DNA of 64,000 nt, taken from Tanypteryx hageni (taxonomy: Eukaryota > Arthropoda > Insecta > Odonata > Petaluridae). The stretch is from NCBI GenBank assembly GCA_028673005.1, contig CM054118.1:57295338-57359337 (forward strand). Reading direction: 5' to 3'. The position numbers and the translations under genes were made by a program. Shown in pieces: positions 10,008 through 21,899 of the stretch. Position 1 is the first letter of the stretch; each line of letters begins with the position of its first letter. A model generated the notes under the pieces. The model was given only the letters and a program-made list of their open reading frames with translations. It was not told the DNA's origin and ran no database searches.

Positions 10008-11629
10008 TCAATATATATAGGCGTTCCTTACAGAGGAGGGTTATCATTATATATAGACGTTCCTTACAGAGGAGGAGTAAAATATAACATCATTATATGT
10101 AAACGTTACTTATAACATACTAGTAGAAGGTGCTTGCATACTGCAAGCATTTATCTCACCTTGAAAAATATTAACTTTTCAGAGAGATATTTCATCATGG
10201 GAAAGCTTTCTTTATTTTATAAGATTTCTCCTCTGGGCCGATTTTCGTATTTTCCTAATGGAATAATAATGGAGTAAAACAATCACTAATTTTTGCAATT
10301 TTAGGATTATTATATTTTTTCCACATTGGGGTAATAATGCCACACATTTCGGCCACATTTAAAATTTGTAGAACATTTAGAAGTGAAATAACATTTTTTC
10401 ATTATGGAAATATAATGGAGTAAAACAATCACTAATTTGTGCAATTTTAGGAATATTATACTTTTTCCAAATTGCGTTAATAATGCCACACATTTCTGCC
10501 AAATTTGAAATTTATAGGACAATTGTAAGTGAAATAACATTTATCTAATTGTTTAAATTTAAATAATTTTTAACGGGCGCGATAACAATTTCATGGATTC
10601 ATTGAAATGTTTATTCAATTATATAGACTAAATCCTAAACAACTTAAAAATCTCATTTCGCTAACTTGCCGCGTAGTGTCTAAACATTTACCTATTTGTT
10701 TAAATTTTAAGAATTTTTAACTGCCAAACAAATTAAAATATAAAAATTTGTATAATCCCTATTACGTTTTTTTTTACAAGTTCTGCCTATCAAAATGACA
10801 TTTCCGTAGCACATTCGGAAATACATAAACCTTAAGAAATTATTTAAACAATTTTGAATTTTTAGCGGTGGCATGGTGCTTGCATACTGCAAGCATTTCA
10901 TCTCACCTTGAAAAAACATTCATTTTTCAGAGAGATATTTCATCATGGTTAATATTTCTTTAATTCATAAGATTTCTCCTCGGGACCGATTTTCATTTTT
11001 TCATTATGGAAAAATAATGGAGTAAAACAATCACCATTTTTTTCAATTTTACTTATATTATATATGTTCCACATTTGGTTAATAATGCCGCACATTTCTG
11101 CCAAATTTTATATTAGTAGCACATTTAGAAATGAAATAACCTTTATCTAATTTTTAAAAATTAATTAATTTTTAACGGCCGCAATAACAATTTTATGGAT
11201 ACACTGAAATATTTATCCGTTTGTATATACTAATTTCTAAATAACCTAAAAATTTCAGCTCTCTAAGTTGGCCCGTAGTATCTATACATTTACCTATTTG
11301 TTTAAACTTTAAGAATTTTTATCTACCAAACAAATTAAAATATCAAAATTTGTATAGTCCCTTTTTCGTTTTTTTAGAAATACTACCTCCATAAAAAATT
11401 GCAGCTCCGTAGCACATTTGGAAATACATAAACCTTGAAAATGTGTTTAAAAAATTGCGAATTTTTAGCGGCCACATTGTTTCACTCTTTTAAGGTTTTC
11501 GTTTTCTCTAGTCGGTTTTGCCCAAAATCCTACCTAAGAAAAAAATATCGAATCTCCAGCTCATCTTGAAGTGCCTAAACATTAGTATCCTCCTCCTCCT
11601 CCTCTGTGAGAAACGTCTATATATAATGA
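10008..11629 (-). mobile_element. Helitron-like element, copy B: two tandem units plus an array of 5'-end modules
   Basis: Read on the minus strand, the outer 3' end is at 10120 (hairpin TGCTTGCAGTATGCAAGCA, then CCTTCTACTAG). A second hairpin lies 746 bp further on, at about 10877, without the CTAG tail, so two units are joined head to tail. Unit 1 also contains a 146-bp internal duplication (GGAGTAAAACAATCAC at 10271 and 10417). The 5' end near 11629 reads TCATTATATATAGACGTTTC. The same module appears in inverse orientation, three times in a row, at 10008, 10044 and 10090, each preceded by A. Entirely non-coding and AT-rich. Confidence 0.72.
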
Positions 11630-12121
11630 CTAGATTTGGTGGATTTAGCTCCTGGGGAGTAATAGAAACAAATCGCTAAAAGTATAAATTTAAGCAACCA
11701 ATAATGCAACGCATCTGCGATTCTTCATCCCAATATTAAGATAGCAGTCGGTGAAATAAAGCGCCTCAAATAATTTGCTCTGCGATTCTTCCCACTCCTT
11801 TTGTGTTTTTTGCCTCCTTTTTTGTTACCCAAGCTGTAAGGTATATTCGACTCAGATATAGCTCCACTGTTAAGAACTAAACACATTTAAGTTATGGCAA
11901 TTGAAGATCTTTTTATCATTTCCGTGACCTTTTATATTTCTCCCACCACCATAGGGCTCACCTGTCAAAACATTACCTTTCACCTGCCTAATTTCTCCCT
12001 CTCAGTCAATAGGCACTTAAAGGTACCTACTCCCGCGCTTCCTCTTTATTCACCGAAAACACCTCCCTCGTCATCTTCTCACAAATCTCTCCGTTTTACT
12101 TCATACTGATGCTCTTAACTT
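11630..12121. other. No feature seen
   Basis: Moderately AT-rich spacer between the Helitron-like copy B and the hAT element. It includes pyrimidine-rich text near 12040-12120 and no convincing gene. Confidence 0.5.
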
Positions 12122-12129
12122 CCTCACTC

Positions 12130-14533
12130 CACTGGTGGATCCAGTCTTCATCCATGGGGGGAGGGGGGGGGGGGAGGTAAATTAGGAGTGAAATTTTTAA
12201 ATATTTTAAATTATCGTATTTAACGTATATTTTAAATACAGAAAAAGGAAATGTAGAACTTTGGCACAAAAAATGCATATTGTGAAAAGGTAAAGTTTAT
12301 TATAATATCATTGAATACAAAAAATAAAATTCATTGATGACATGTTGTGCAATAGAATTAATACCAGGAAACCATATTTTTTCTAATATCAAATGAAAAT
12401 TTAAAGAATAAATTCAACCCTTCTATCTTTTGTATTCGCAAATTTATCAATCACATTATTAACGTTAATATGAAGGTATGTATGTGCAAGAGTGCTAGGC
12501 CAGACAGTCTCTCTTGAGACATCGTAGATCCCATCCAGGATTTTTAACGTTTTAAAGCAGAGAAACTTCGTTCTGCAGAAGCAACACTTACAGGTAGTGT
12601 ACCAATTATCTGCAGAAGGATATTAACTGTAGGAAAAATATCAATACTACATTGTTTGTATGCATATAATTCACAATCAGTTAGTTTCCCAGTTTCTTGT
12701 GAAATTTCTTCCCATTTTATTTTCCAACATTCAAACTCAGACTGAAGTTTCATCGATAAAAGATTAACATTTAAATTAGGATCAATTCTTTTTATAAAAT
12801 TTACTATTTTTTTAATAGAGTCATCTAATTCATTTTTAGATTTTTGTGATAATATGTTTGGCACAGTTACATTTAGATCAAATAGATTAACTGTTTCATC
12901 GCTAAATCTATACTTCATATCCTGGAGAATACACTCTAATAATGGTATGTAAACACTTATTCTATAGTTATCTTCTGAATTTTGTGAATTGATGTTAGAT
13001 AGGTTAGCTTGCCGTCCAGCAACTCGTGGTACATATATCTTTATTTCTAAATCATCTAGTATTTTGGATGAATCATTATAAATTGCATTAAATATAGTAG
13101 TTGCATTTTGTCTTTTATTTTCCATTATTTTAATAGTGTTCTCTATTATATTTTTAGCTAATTCTTTATCTAGTGCTTTTCTCTGGAGGACTTTGCTTAA
13201 AGTTAGTGTTGTACTTAAAACATCAGCAAGTGCACATACAGTTACAACAAACAATGGATTAGTAATTGAATTCTTAAGTATTTCGGCTTTTACTGCTGAA
13301 TCTCTTTCTTGTCACATTGATGTAACATAAAAAATTTCTACAATTGTAATTAAGTTCGATTTGAATCTGAAAACTGACTCACGATGGCCCCAAAGGGCAT
13401 ATTTTAACGACCAAGGAATATGATAGACTCAATAATTGGCTTTAATCTTTCTCGGTTTTCCATCACCTGTTTACGTCTCTCTTCAATTATTAGATTTCTT
13501 ATGTCTTTTGATGGTAACTCATAAGTTGTAATAAAACTTTCAGCTTTTGTGATAAGAACTATTTTCATGACGTATTAAATCACCATCTCTTCCAAATAAT
13601 TTTGAGTACTTTGTCAGTGGCCTTAGAACTAATTTCTGCCGACGCGTTTGTTGGTGTAAACCACCGAACTTTGCAAAAAGAAAACAAAATTTCCAAAGTA
13701 CACCTTGCAAATATTCAGAAATCATTAACCAATTAAACTGCTTAAAATCTTTCTCTGACAAATAGCATTTTACATACTTATTGCCTTTCTTATGTATAGA
13801 GCGAGGAAATTTGAAGTCTCCACTTGGTGACCATTTACATTTTGATGATCTGTATTTATCTAAATCACTCATTTTTTCATTTAAAAAATGTCCTATGTCA
13901 ATATATAGAGATGTATTATCCGTTGTTAATGGTAGCTGATGTTCCCCATCTGGTTCGAAATGATCACCAATTGATGTTGACTGCAATTGTTGAATTTCAG
14001 CTGGTTTTGCAGTCTGAAGTGCTAGTGTACCTTGTTCTTCATATGGTTCACTTTTTTACCCTTTACTAAAAAGCATCCAAAGTATTTACTTTTTTTGTTT
14101 ACTCATCGTAGACCCTATAATAATACAATTTAAAATTACTAAATTAAATTGAATGACCCTTGGACATAGCTCTTCCTCTTCCCTGCTTAAATTCTCACAT
14201 TTTCCTGGAAATAAGATGCATTTCCGCCTGTACTGCCTTCTTTCCAGAATATATAGCATCCTAAGGTTCTAGGAGTAAGATGACCCAAAGTCGCCCATGC
14301 CATCTACAGAAAAAGCCGGAAGACCGCCTGCAGTTTTAAGCAGGCTGTCAAACCGGAGAATTTATGGGTTCGGTTTGGGTTCAGGCAGTTTCAAATTTTC
14401 TGGGTTCAGTTCATGGAAATTTTTGTCGAACGGTTCCGGTTCGGGTTCACGAGATTAAGGGGTAATTTTTTGGAGTTCAGAAATTCTAGGGGGGGGGTAA
14501 TTACCCCCTTTACCCCCCTCGAATCCGCCCTTG
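12130..14533 (-). mobile_element. hAT transposon, 2404 bp, internally deleted, with 8-bp target duplication
   Basis: The flanks are CCTCACTC at 12122-12129 and CCTCACTC at 14534-14541, an exact 8-bp target duplication. The ends are CACTGGTGGATCCAG on the left, and inwards from the right CAAGGGCGGATTCGA. Both subterminal regions are strongly G-rich when read inwards: a 22-base run of G and one A at 12156-12177, and GGGGGGTAAAGGGGG at the right. The G runs could form quadruplexes. The interior carries a broken minus-strand transposase gene (12470-14106). The exact duplication suggests a fairly recent insertion, while the gene is already dead. Confidence 0.92.
12470..14106 (-). pseudogene. Broken hAT transposase, TTF zinc finger / DUF4371 / hAT dimerisation type (ZMYM1-like)
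   Basis: The frame would start at 14106 with MSKQKK, a typical start for this family, but meets a stop at once. Residues encoded at 13986-13540 resemble the N-terminal TTF-type zinc finger, with a tryptophan-rich FNWLMISEYLQGV stretch followed by a cysteine (WKFCFLF) and ending HENSSYHK. Next comes NRERLKPIIESIIFLGR (about 13450), matching the start of the DUF4371 catalytic region, then several stops. The RNase H-like core is largely missing. The C-terminal part, 13254-12544 (236 codons), ends in the hAT dimerisation motif SVASAERSFSALKR. A stop directly after this and a frameshift near 12480 break the final RLSGLALLHIH segment. Stops plus the internal deletion mean no active transposase. The family identity is sure; the exact subfamily is not. 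Confidence 0.88.
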
Positions 14534-14541
14534 CCTCACTC

Positions 14542-14818
14542 CGTGACCAATTACACATTCATCATCTATAATTTATCATCATTCATTATTGCAATCTATA
14601 AAAATATATAATCTAAAGATCTTTCTTATTTCTTACGCTAAATCTGTTAATCTATTATTTAAAACGCTATAATTTCTACTGTAAAGACTTTGGGTTCCCT
14701 TGGGAAAAAGATTAATAACATAATTATAGAAAAGAATTCGCAAAACAACTACTTAAAATTTAACAGAGGAATTTCTTATCCAGATAATTCCAATACCCAT
14801 GAAAAGTCGTGAGAACCC
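14542..14818. other. No feature seen
   Basis: AT-rich flank of the hAT element with no gene signal. Confidence 0.5.
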
Positions 14819-14934
14819 AGATGCGCGTTTCGACCAACAGGCAGCCGTCAACAATGTTATTCAACGATAGTACATTCAAAACTCTTGGTGAATACCATTG
14901 ATTACGGCTGCCTAATAACCGAAATACACTTATG
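14819..14934. repeat. Imperfect hairpin element (foldback), about 116 bp
   Basis: The left arm contains GGCAGCCGTCAACAATG and ATTCAACGATAG. The right arm, reverse complemented, contains GGCAGCCGTAATCAATG and ATTCACCAAGAG in the same order, with an outer match around GTTTCG/ATTTCGG. The arms are about 48-52 bp with a short spacer. A single related arm lies at 24166-24230 (CAGATGCGCATTTTGAC and GCCGTAAACAATAG), so this belongs to a dispersed family. It may be a MITE end pair or a structured retroelement piece. No target duplication was identified. Confidence 0.6.
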
Positions 14935-17469
14935 CTTTTCGCAAATTGTTATGGCAATCGGAGGGACCTGGGTTAAGCACTAATTTTTTTTAATTACTTA
15001 TATTGTAAATTTGTTTTCGACCATAAAACTTGCTCTATAATTCTCCATTGAACAAAAATAATGATAAGATTAATCATTGAATCATATTAATTAATAAAGT
15101 CAAACGTTAAAAAGCGACGTTTAATTTTGCGCATAACTTCCAATTTCTGAAAATTCGCCTACATTGCTGTGCATACAAAACCCTGGACACGGTAACGTTA
15201 AAAAATTTACTGTTACTCTCTCTTACGCAATCTCTCGAGACATCGAGAGTGGCTTCTGATAAAAAAAACGCGTTCCATTTCCTACGGGAGTTAACTTATT
15301 TTTTCCATAAGTAGAAGAAAAGAACTGAGAGAAAGAGAGAGAGATACAACGAGGGAAAGAGATGAGAGCTTTTGGGATTCCGAGCTCGTAGTTTGAGAAC
15401 ATCGCGCTGAGGAGTAGAAGGAGGAGGAGGTTGCGCTCGTAATCACTGGCTCTCGTGAGCCGAAATGGCAAGAGAGGAGAAGAGGAGATCCGAAGTGGAA
15501 GAAGGGAGAATTAAAAGGGAGGAATATTAATTGAACGGAGTGAAGGAGAGATAGGGTGAAATAATTTAAAGATGGAAGGAGTTGGAACGAGAGAGTGAGT
15601 TGACAGGAAGGTTGATTAAACAGTAACAGGGATAGGAGGAAATGAAAAAGAAAAGTGACTTGATTCGGCGAGATGAGGTCTCCTATATCACAAAAACTAT
15701 TTTTTTAATTAAAGTTCACGCTGTGGATTTACTATCTAAATATGGAAATTACAGCGAACGATGCAGTGGAATTACTTGACAAATAAAACGAAGAAAAAAT
15801 AATTAATGCCGCGAGAGGAAGAAGGAAATGAATGCACAAAAGAACAAAGAGAAAAATAACCTTTTGTGGCGAGGTTGATGCTGTAGAGATCTCTGTTCTG
15901 CTTGGTTACTTTTCATGGTTAAAACTGAAATTGTGATTCGACAAATACGTGCACAAATTTTGAAACATGTGGGGATAGCAATAATGGATGTGGTTATAGA
16001 ACAATGTTACCTTAGTTAAAATTTAATTTGATTTTACTATAATATTTCAGTGTGTATGTAGGGTATTTAAATATTCACAATACTGGCGCAACTAAAATTT
16101 TAATTGGGTTGGGATGGCAGGAAGACAGGCAAACAGGTACGTTTGTGTGGTGCTAGGGAACCCGCTGTCAAACGCTTTTCACGTATTACAAGGTAATCAC
16201 ATCAATTTAAATTGTATAATGTAACTTACTAATTATAGAATAATTATGTCATACGATCAGAACAAGAATTACGCATAAATGAAAAAGAGAGGAGGCAAAG
16301 AGATTAAAAACGAAACGATGATTGCGATATGGCGGAAGCGATTCAATTATTCACGGAGAGGGGAGAGGGAGCGCCGCATATTTTGCACTTACGTAGTATA
16401 TAAGAGTGAGACCCGATACCTATCTTCAATCCAAAAAACCATTCTTCACGAAAACAAAAAATGTCGAAAAATTTATAAGAATAAAGCAATGGGAGTGTTC
16501 CTCCACTCCTTTATTAGAAGAAACGCAGATCCAGCCTTCCATCAAATCTCACCGAAATCCTACGGAGCAACATCCTTGGATATCTTTCAGAATTTCTTCC
16601 AAATATCATTTAAAACAATAATTTTCATAGAGTCTTACACATATATACATACCCATAAAATTCTATTAAGTGTGTGTTTATATATAAGATAACTCGACTC
16701 ATTATAGCCAATCTAAGCCTTATTAATTTTTTAAGCACCTTTCCCAAATGCTGAAAGTAAAACTAACATAATGTACTCTTAGATAGTTTATTTAAGCAAA
16801 CAAAAAAAATTACTACTATATCGCTTCAACATGGAATTACTGCCTAGCATTTTTGCAAAACCTTGCTGTTAGGCCATATTAGGGACATATGATCTCAATA
16901 TGGCCAATTGGTTTATTGTTAAAAAAATAAGAAAACAAGAATCTGAAATATTTATCAAATACTTGTATCAAAATTTTATTGCTTGATTGCTCAAAAATTG
17001 TTACAATAAATTGTCGGTAGGCAAAAATGACTAAAAAATGAGAGAATAAAAATCTAGATTCTAATTTTACACAGGTCAAAATGACACGAAAGAGAAGGAA
17101 AAGTGAGGGATAGAGGAAAGAATGACAAAGGAGAGAAGTAAATTTAAAATGAGAAAAATACATCCATTGGCGAGGTCGAGGCGAAATTACCGCACAATTT
17201 GTTAAATTTCCACCACAAATTCTCAGAAAAAATTACAATAATAATATCAATGTTCGCAAAAGTCAATCGCATTTGAAATAATGTAAAAGCAGTTTTTAAG
17301 GTCATCTAGAATTTAATAAATTTGTTACATTTGTAATAGGATTTTCGGCAATAAGATTACATTAAAAATAACTATTGTAGGAGACGCTTCGTTTCGTACT
17401 AATGAAATGAGTTATCTAATCTATACAGAATACAGGTAAAATTTTGTAAATTTACAATATAAACATTTA
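14935..17469. other. AT-rich intergenic DNA with a purine-rich tract
   Basis: No gene seen. About 15440-15680 is strongly purine-biased on the plus strand (GAGGAGG, GAAGGGAG). Open frames at 16279-16692 and on the minus strand at 16879-17163 have low-complexity translations and no domains. Confidence 0.5.
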
Positions 17470-17636
17470 TAATTACATTTCTAATAAAAAAGAGGATGGC
17501 TAACAGAAGAAAGCTAAGAAAAATATGTGAAAAATTAAGAGATTTATATATATATATATGTATATATAATTACACTTGTAATAAAAAAGAGGATGGCTAA
17601 CACAGAAGAAATCGAATAAAAATATGTGAAAAATTA

Positions 17637-17640
<4 letters not shown>
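17470..17640. repeat. Tandem duplication, about 97-bp unit
   Basis: AATAAAAAAGAGGATGGCTA occurs near 17483 and again near 17580. Each copy is followed by AATATGTGAAAAATTAAGA and an AT dinucleotide run. The second run has grown to 55 bp, the first to about 24 bp. This suggests a duplication that included the microsatellite, followed by unequal expansion. Confidence 0.75.

Positions 17641-17714
<74 letters not shown>
17639..17714. repeat. Compound microsatellite (AT)n(AG)n
   Basis: Uninterrupted AT repeats occupy about 17639-17693 and pass directly into AG repeats up to 17714. The perfect array implies high length polymorphism. Confidence 0.95.
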
Positions 17715-18200
17715 GGAGTATTGTAGAAGAGGGAGAGAGAAAGATGAGATACGGGCGAATCGTTTTCAGAAAATGAGCTATGAGGGCAGAAACGAGAAAA
17801 AAATCAAAAAATGATGGAGTAAGGGAGAAAATGGGAGGGGAGGAGGAGGAGGAAAAAGAAAGAGGAGATAAGCGAGAGAAAGAATGATTAGATAGAGAGA
17901 ATTTTAAGAAAACATTACAGTGAAGAGTAGCTTGAGACGGTATTATTAAGAGAGAGAGAGAGAAGGAAATGGAGATTTGGACTGAGAGAAAGAAGAGGAG
18001 AAAAGTGGAATTTAGAGAGTAATGGGTGGGCAAAATAAGTAGGGTCGGGGGAGATTGAGTAAGGTGGAAAAAAGCAGAGGTAGCGAACGGGAAAAAGTGA
18101 AGAGGGGTGGATATATGGAGCGTAGGTTGGAAGGTGAAGGAGGAGGCGAGTGGGCGGGGGAGGAGAAAAGGTAGGGGGAGAGGGGAAGCAGCTGGAATTG
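17715..18200. repeat. Purine-rich (GA-rich) asymmetric tract
   Basis: Nearly 500 bp of plus-strand purines with few pyrimidines: GAGGAGGAGGAGG, GAGAGAGAGAGAGAGAAGG and similar. The sequence is compatible with triplex (H-DNA) formation. The long minus-strand open frame over 17500-18033 is just the translation of this tract and the AT run (serine, leucine and isoleucine-tyrosine rich), so no gene is called. Confidence 0.75.
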
Positions 18201-21034
18201 TTTCCTTTTTCCTTAAGTGGATGAGAAAGAGAAAGGTTTCCTCTCCGGGACAGATGAGCTAAGAATATACGAGAGATATGGAGAAATCGTAAGGGCTTAG
18301 GTCACACTATCTTTCCTTTTACTTTCGAGTGCCGTCTTAAAGTTATGACTCTGTTTTCATTGTCTACGAATGGTCACGGTACGTATTCCTTCGGTGTACG
18401 TGAGATTGATTTTCACGTTACAATAGCACGGCGGAGCGAGGTTAAATCCTATCGAAATTTCAGGATTCGCTTCTGAACTTTTACGTATTTTTATTTTATC
18501 GCCATCAAGAATAATTAAATGTAATCCGCTGTATTTAAATATGTTCGTAAAGTCACCCACGCGGTACGTCAAGTGGGATTTTCAAATATTAAGTAAATTT
18601 AAATTTTTAATGAACTAAATTTCGTCGCACAAATGTTTGCTTACTTATTATTGTACAAATGATGTTTAACGCTGGTAAACAAACTTTTTAGAGAAGCTTA
18701 TTAGAATAATCGTCGCCGAATTATGTCTAGAATCACCTGGGCGTAATAAAATTAGGATTATTTATCATACTTATCAGAACGAATTTGAAAAATCTGCGTA
18801 AGAATAAACTTAATATTCAATGAATTCCAAAATATATCCTAAAGGTACTGATCCCTTTCCATTTGCGTGGAAATAGTTTTTTTTGCATTTTATTCCATTA
18901 AGTCCTGTAAATAGTCCGAGAGGATGAATGTGAAATATCCTGTTGTTTGCTTAACAAGTATTTTCGTAATCAAGAGCGCGCTTCATTATTGAAAAAACCG
19001 AACAATCAAACGCGCTTTTATGCCTTCGCTCCGTGAAACAAAAACTCATGAATAAACATAACTTTTGTTTCACACTCGTTTTTATTTCAGATGCTATTTA
19101 ATCCGCGCAAATATCTGCCGCGTATAGTAATTCATAGTTTCAGTTTAAATTCTGTGTATATGTAGTTTTGCTTATGAGCGTTGTATATTTTTAAATGCTT
19201 ATCGGGACAGTTAATTAAATAATAAAAACTTTTAACAGATGCCATATCTTATTTTGCTTACTATTTCAATTTTAACTATTTCTATACGCCTCTTAGTCTG
19301 TATCATTCAACAACTTTTGATTTTACTCGAGAATTATCGAGCTCGTCTTATGGCTGAAAATAAATTCCAGAATAAGCACTTTAATATCAGAAGTAGAACA
19401 AGGTAACACTTGTCTAAAGTATCTACAATAGCCATATTTTAACTTTGCTAAGTGTTTATTTTTTTGTATCCAAGCCTCCTTCTATCTCACAACCTTCGCT
19501 ACTGGAGGAGGGAGATAGCGTGAAGGGTGAGCGAAAACACTTTTGAGGCTAATAATCCGCAAGAGGTCCCGTAAGGATGTTTCCCTTGGATCCCACTCCA
19601 TACAATTATCTCAATTCGAGATAAACTCATGATACTCACTCAGTTTTAGCCCATCAGATGCGGAATACTCCCTATATTAAAGATATAAAAAATATACTAT
19701 AATAAAGAAACCAGGAGCATATTTTGAGACAAAAATATTGAACATAATGCAAATCTCTATGCAGATTAACTTTCACTCTGTGCGCCGAGATGGTTAAAAA
19801 TATCCGCAACAGTACGCATACGAATAAATGAGTTATTGTTAAATGGCTCATTATTTAATCGAATTTCTTCATTGCATTTTAATGAATATGACGGTAATTT
19901 CCTTAAAATTTTAATCGGGTAATTTTCAACTGCTCGTTCAAATTTTCTCTTTATTTAAGCACCAAAATGAAAATTCATCTCCCCAAAAATTTTAATACAT
20001 ATTATTTCGTAATGCGGAAAACTGTCAAATGCATACAAAAAAATATGGGAGCTCGAGATTTCAAGTTAAGATAACGCATTGCTCTGAAAGAACGCTATAA
20101 AACGAAGACCAGCAATCTCGCTAGGAGGAAAAGGAGGTCGACTGTGGCCTCATAGCAATTTATCCAGCATTACGGAATGAAAGATTTTGCAATAAGCTCA
20201 AAAAACATTTAGAAGATAAGTTATTGAATTCTCTCGGAGTGTTCCTTTATATTGAAGTCGCCAGGTTAAAAACATAAAGGTCTTCCGGGTAAATAAAAGG
20301 GAGAGGATGAAGAGAATATTACAATCTTGTGAACATTTATAAGAATATAAAAACTTTCTGTGCTAGAAAATATGTTTAACAAATCTAATAAGCTACATAC
20401 TTCTGTAATAAGTTAGATCGCGTTATAACTATGAGATTTCAACGGGATCAACCATAGCAAGAATAGTTTGCAACTGATTAAAAATGTGTCATATCTAATA
20501 TGATGGAAATAAACAGCCTTCCAGCAAATATATAAGCAAAATAGATTGATACCAATTACTTTTCATTTCTTCCGGGTACAATTGAGTCATTTTCAACTTC
20601 ATGCTTTTTGAAAGGAATGTGTATGAACTAAATTTTTGTAGCCCAAGAAGGTTCCGGGTAATTCATAATTCTTAAATAGCAGATCGTCTTATAGTCGGAT
20701 ATTATAGTGTTTGGCGAAAAACCTGCTCTTCTCAGATAATTTTCTGCGCTAATTTAATTTAGATGTATAATGAAATTCAAGCATGGCGTTTTTCAGCAAC
20801 CTTTCAAAGTAAAAGTCATTTTTTGTTTTCTGTCTCATTCCGAAATACTTGAGAGCCGCACACTGACAACCTATACTATCTTTTGCCCTTTTTAGGCTGG
20901 TTTCCAAAGGAAACATAGCCATATGAAATGGTCCTGTCTGTGTGTGCGTGTATATGTGTGTGTGTGTTTCCCCTACTAACAACTTTTGCATCAATAGACC
21001 AATTTTCATGAAAATTGATATGAGAATCGTACTT
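18201..21034. other. AT-rich intergenic DNA; no gene seen
   Basis: No coding signal. A TG-rich run lies at about 20932-20966. A stretch at 19334-19440 (TCGAGCTCGTCTTATGGCTG) weakly resembles 32415-32515 (TCGAGTTCATCTTATGTCTG), pointing to an old dispersed repeat. Confidence 0.5.
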
Positions 21035-21039
21035 CAGAG

Positions 21040-21110
21040 CCCACCTCCGGGCTATATTTTATTTTGCGATGCTTAAAGTCCCGGGTTCGATTCCAGGAAC
21101 TTTTTCCCTA
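21040..21110 (+). repeat. Possible tRNA-derived SINE relic
   Basis: AAAGTCCCGGGTTCGATTCC at 21077-21096 contains a perfect RNA polymerase III B-box consensus GGTTCGATTCC. The upstream A-box region is degenerate. A sequence in the style of retroelement tails (CCAATTTTCATGAAAATTGA) precedes it at about 20999. It cannot fold as a good tRNA. Compare the relic at 9186. Confidence 0.35.
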
Positions 21111-21800
21111 TTTTTTTACATAGGAAGTCTTAAATCCACTGTGCAGGGATGTTTTCTTTAATAATTTAAAATATCTTAAAATTGTGATATCGGAGCGAGA
21201 TCTGTACTGTTCTAAGGGGAAAAAAATGTAAATTCTAATTCTTATCAAAGAATTTTGATAATTGAGCGTATTTTCTTGAATTTTTACTAAAACTTAGCGT
21301 TTTTGCGTTTTAAATAGCATTTATCGGTTTGATACAATGGAGACGATTATTACCGAACTCGGCTTGATCATAGATAAGTGAACAAATGGGTTGGTTATAT
21401 TCTTTTCCACTCGACTACCCTTCAGCAATGGACAGTTGATCCATACAAAAATAGCGTATAAACAGTAACATTTATTAAATTCGTTTATTTAAAAATACAC
21501 GCAAAATATAATGTCAGAAAGAGATTTTGACATTGCTTTTAGTATTTTAAACCTGATAATGCTCTATTCATTTGTTTTCCAATTTTTCTCTATCATTGAT
21601 AAACTCTGAATTTACGAGACTTCCTTGGAATGACTAACACATACTGAAACATTTCCTGTCAATATAAGTAATCAATTCGGTACTTCAACTTCGGGAAACC
21701 GGCCTGGATTAGTCCTAGTTTGGAATTCTTGTTAATAGAGATTCGAGTGATTACAATAAGCATGTTTAATGGCTTATAGGTAGCTTAGCTAATTTTTTAA

Positions 21801-21863
21801 GAGCCACAACTATGTACTCGAGGAGCAGTATGTGTCTCCGGAGCCGAAGGTTGCCGACTCCTG
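21801..21863 (-). mobile_element. hAT end fragment
   Basis: Read inwards from 21863 the sequence is CAGGAGTCGGCAACCTTCGG, then CTCCGGAGACACATACTGCTC and later GTGGCTCTTAAAAAA. This is a standard hAT MITE terminus, with the palindromic CTCCGGAG and GAGCC-type subterminal text. I find no partner terminus upstream, so it is listed as a solo end. Confidence 0.6.
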
Positions 21864-21899
21864 CCCTATGGGATTTAATTTTTTGTAGTTAAAAATCGA

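Noticed and set aside
9762..10115. 117-codon plus-strand frame
   Set aside because: AT-rich, with its 3' part reading through Helitron-type terminus modules, so it is not a gene.
10008..10119. CRISPR-like array of three repeats
   Set aside because: The modules abut or nearly abut, there are no unique spacers of constant size, and the DNA is eukaryotic. They are Helitron-type ends.
17500..18033. 177-codon minus-strand open frame
   Set aside because: It is the translation of the AT run and the purine tract, rich in Ser, Leu and Ile-Tyr repeats. The open frame follows from base composition.
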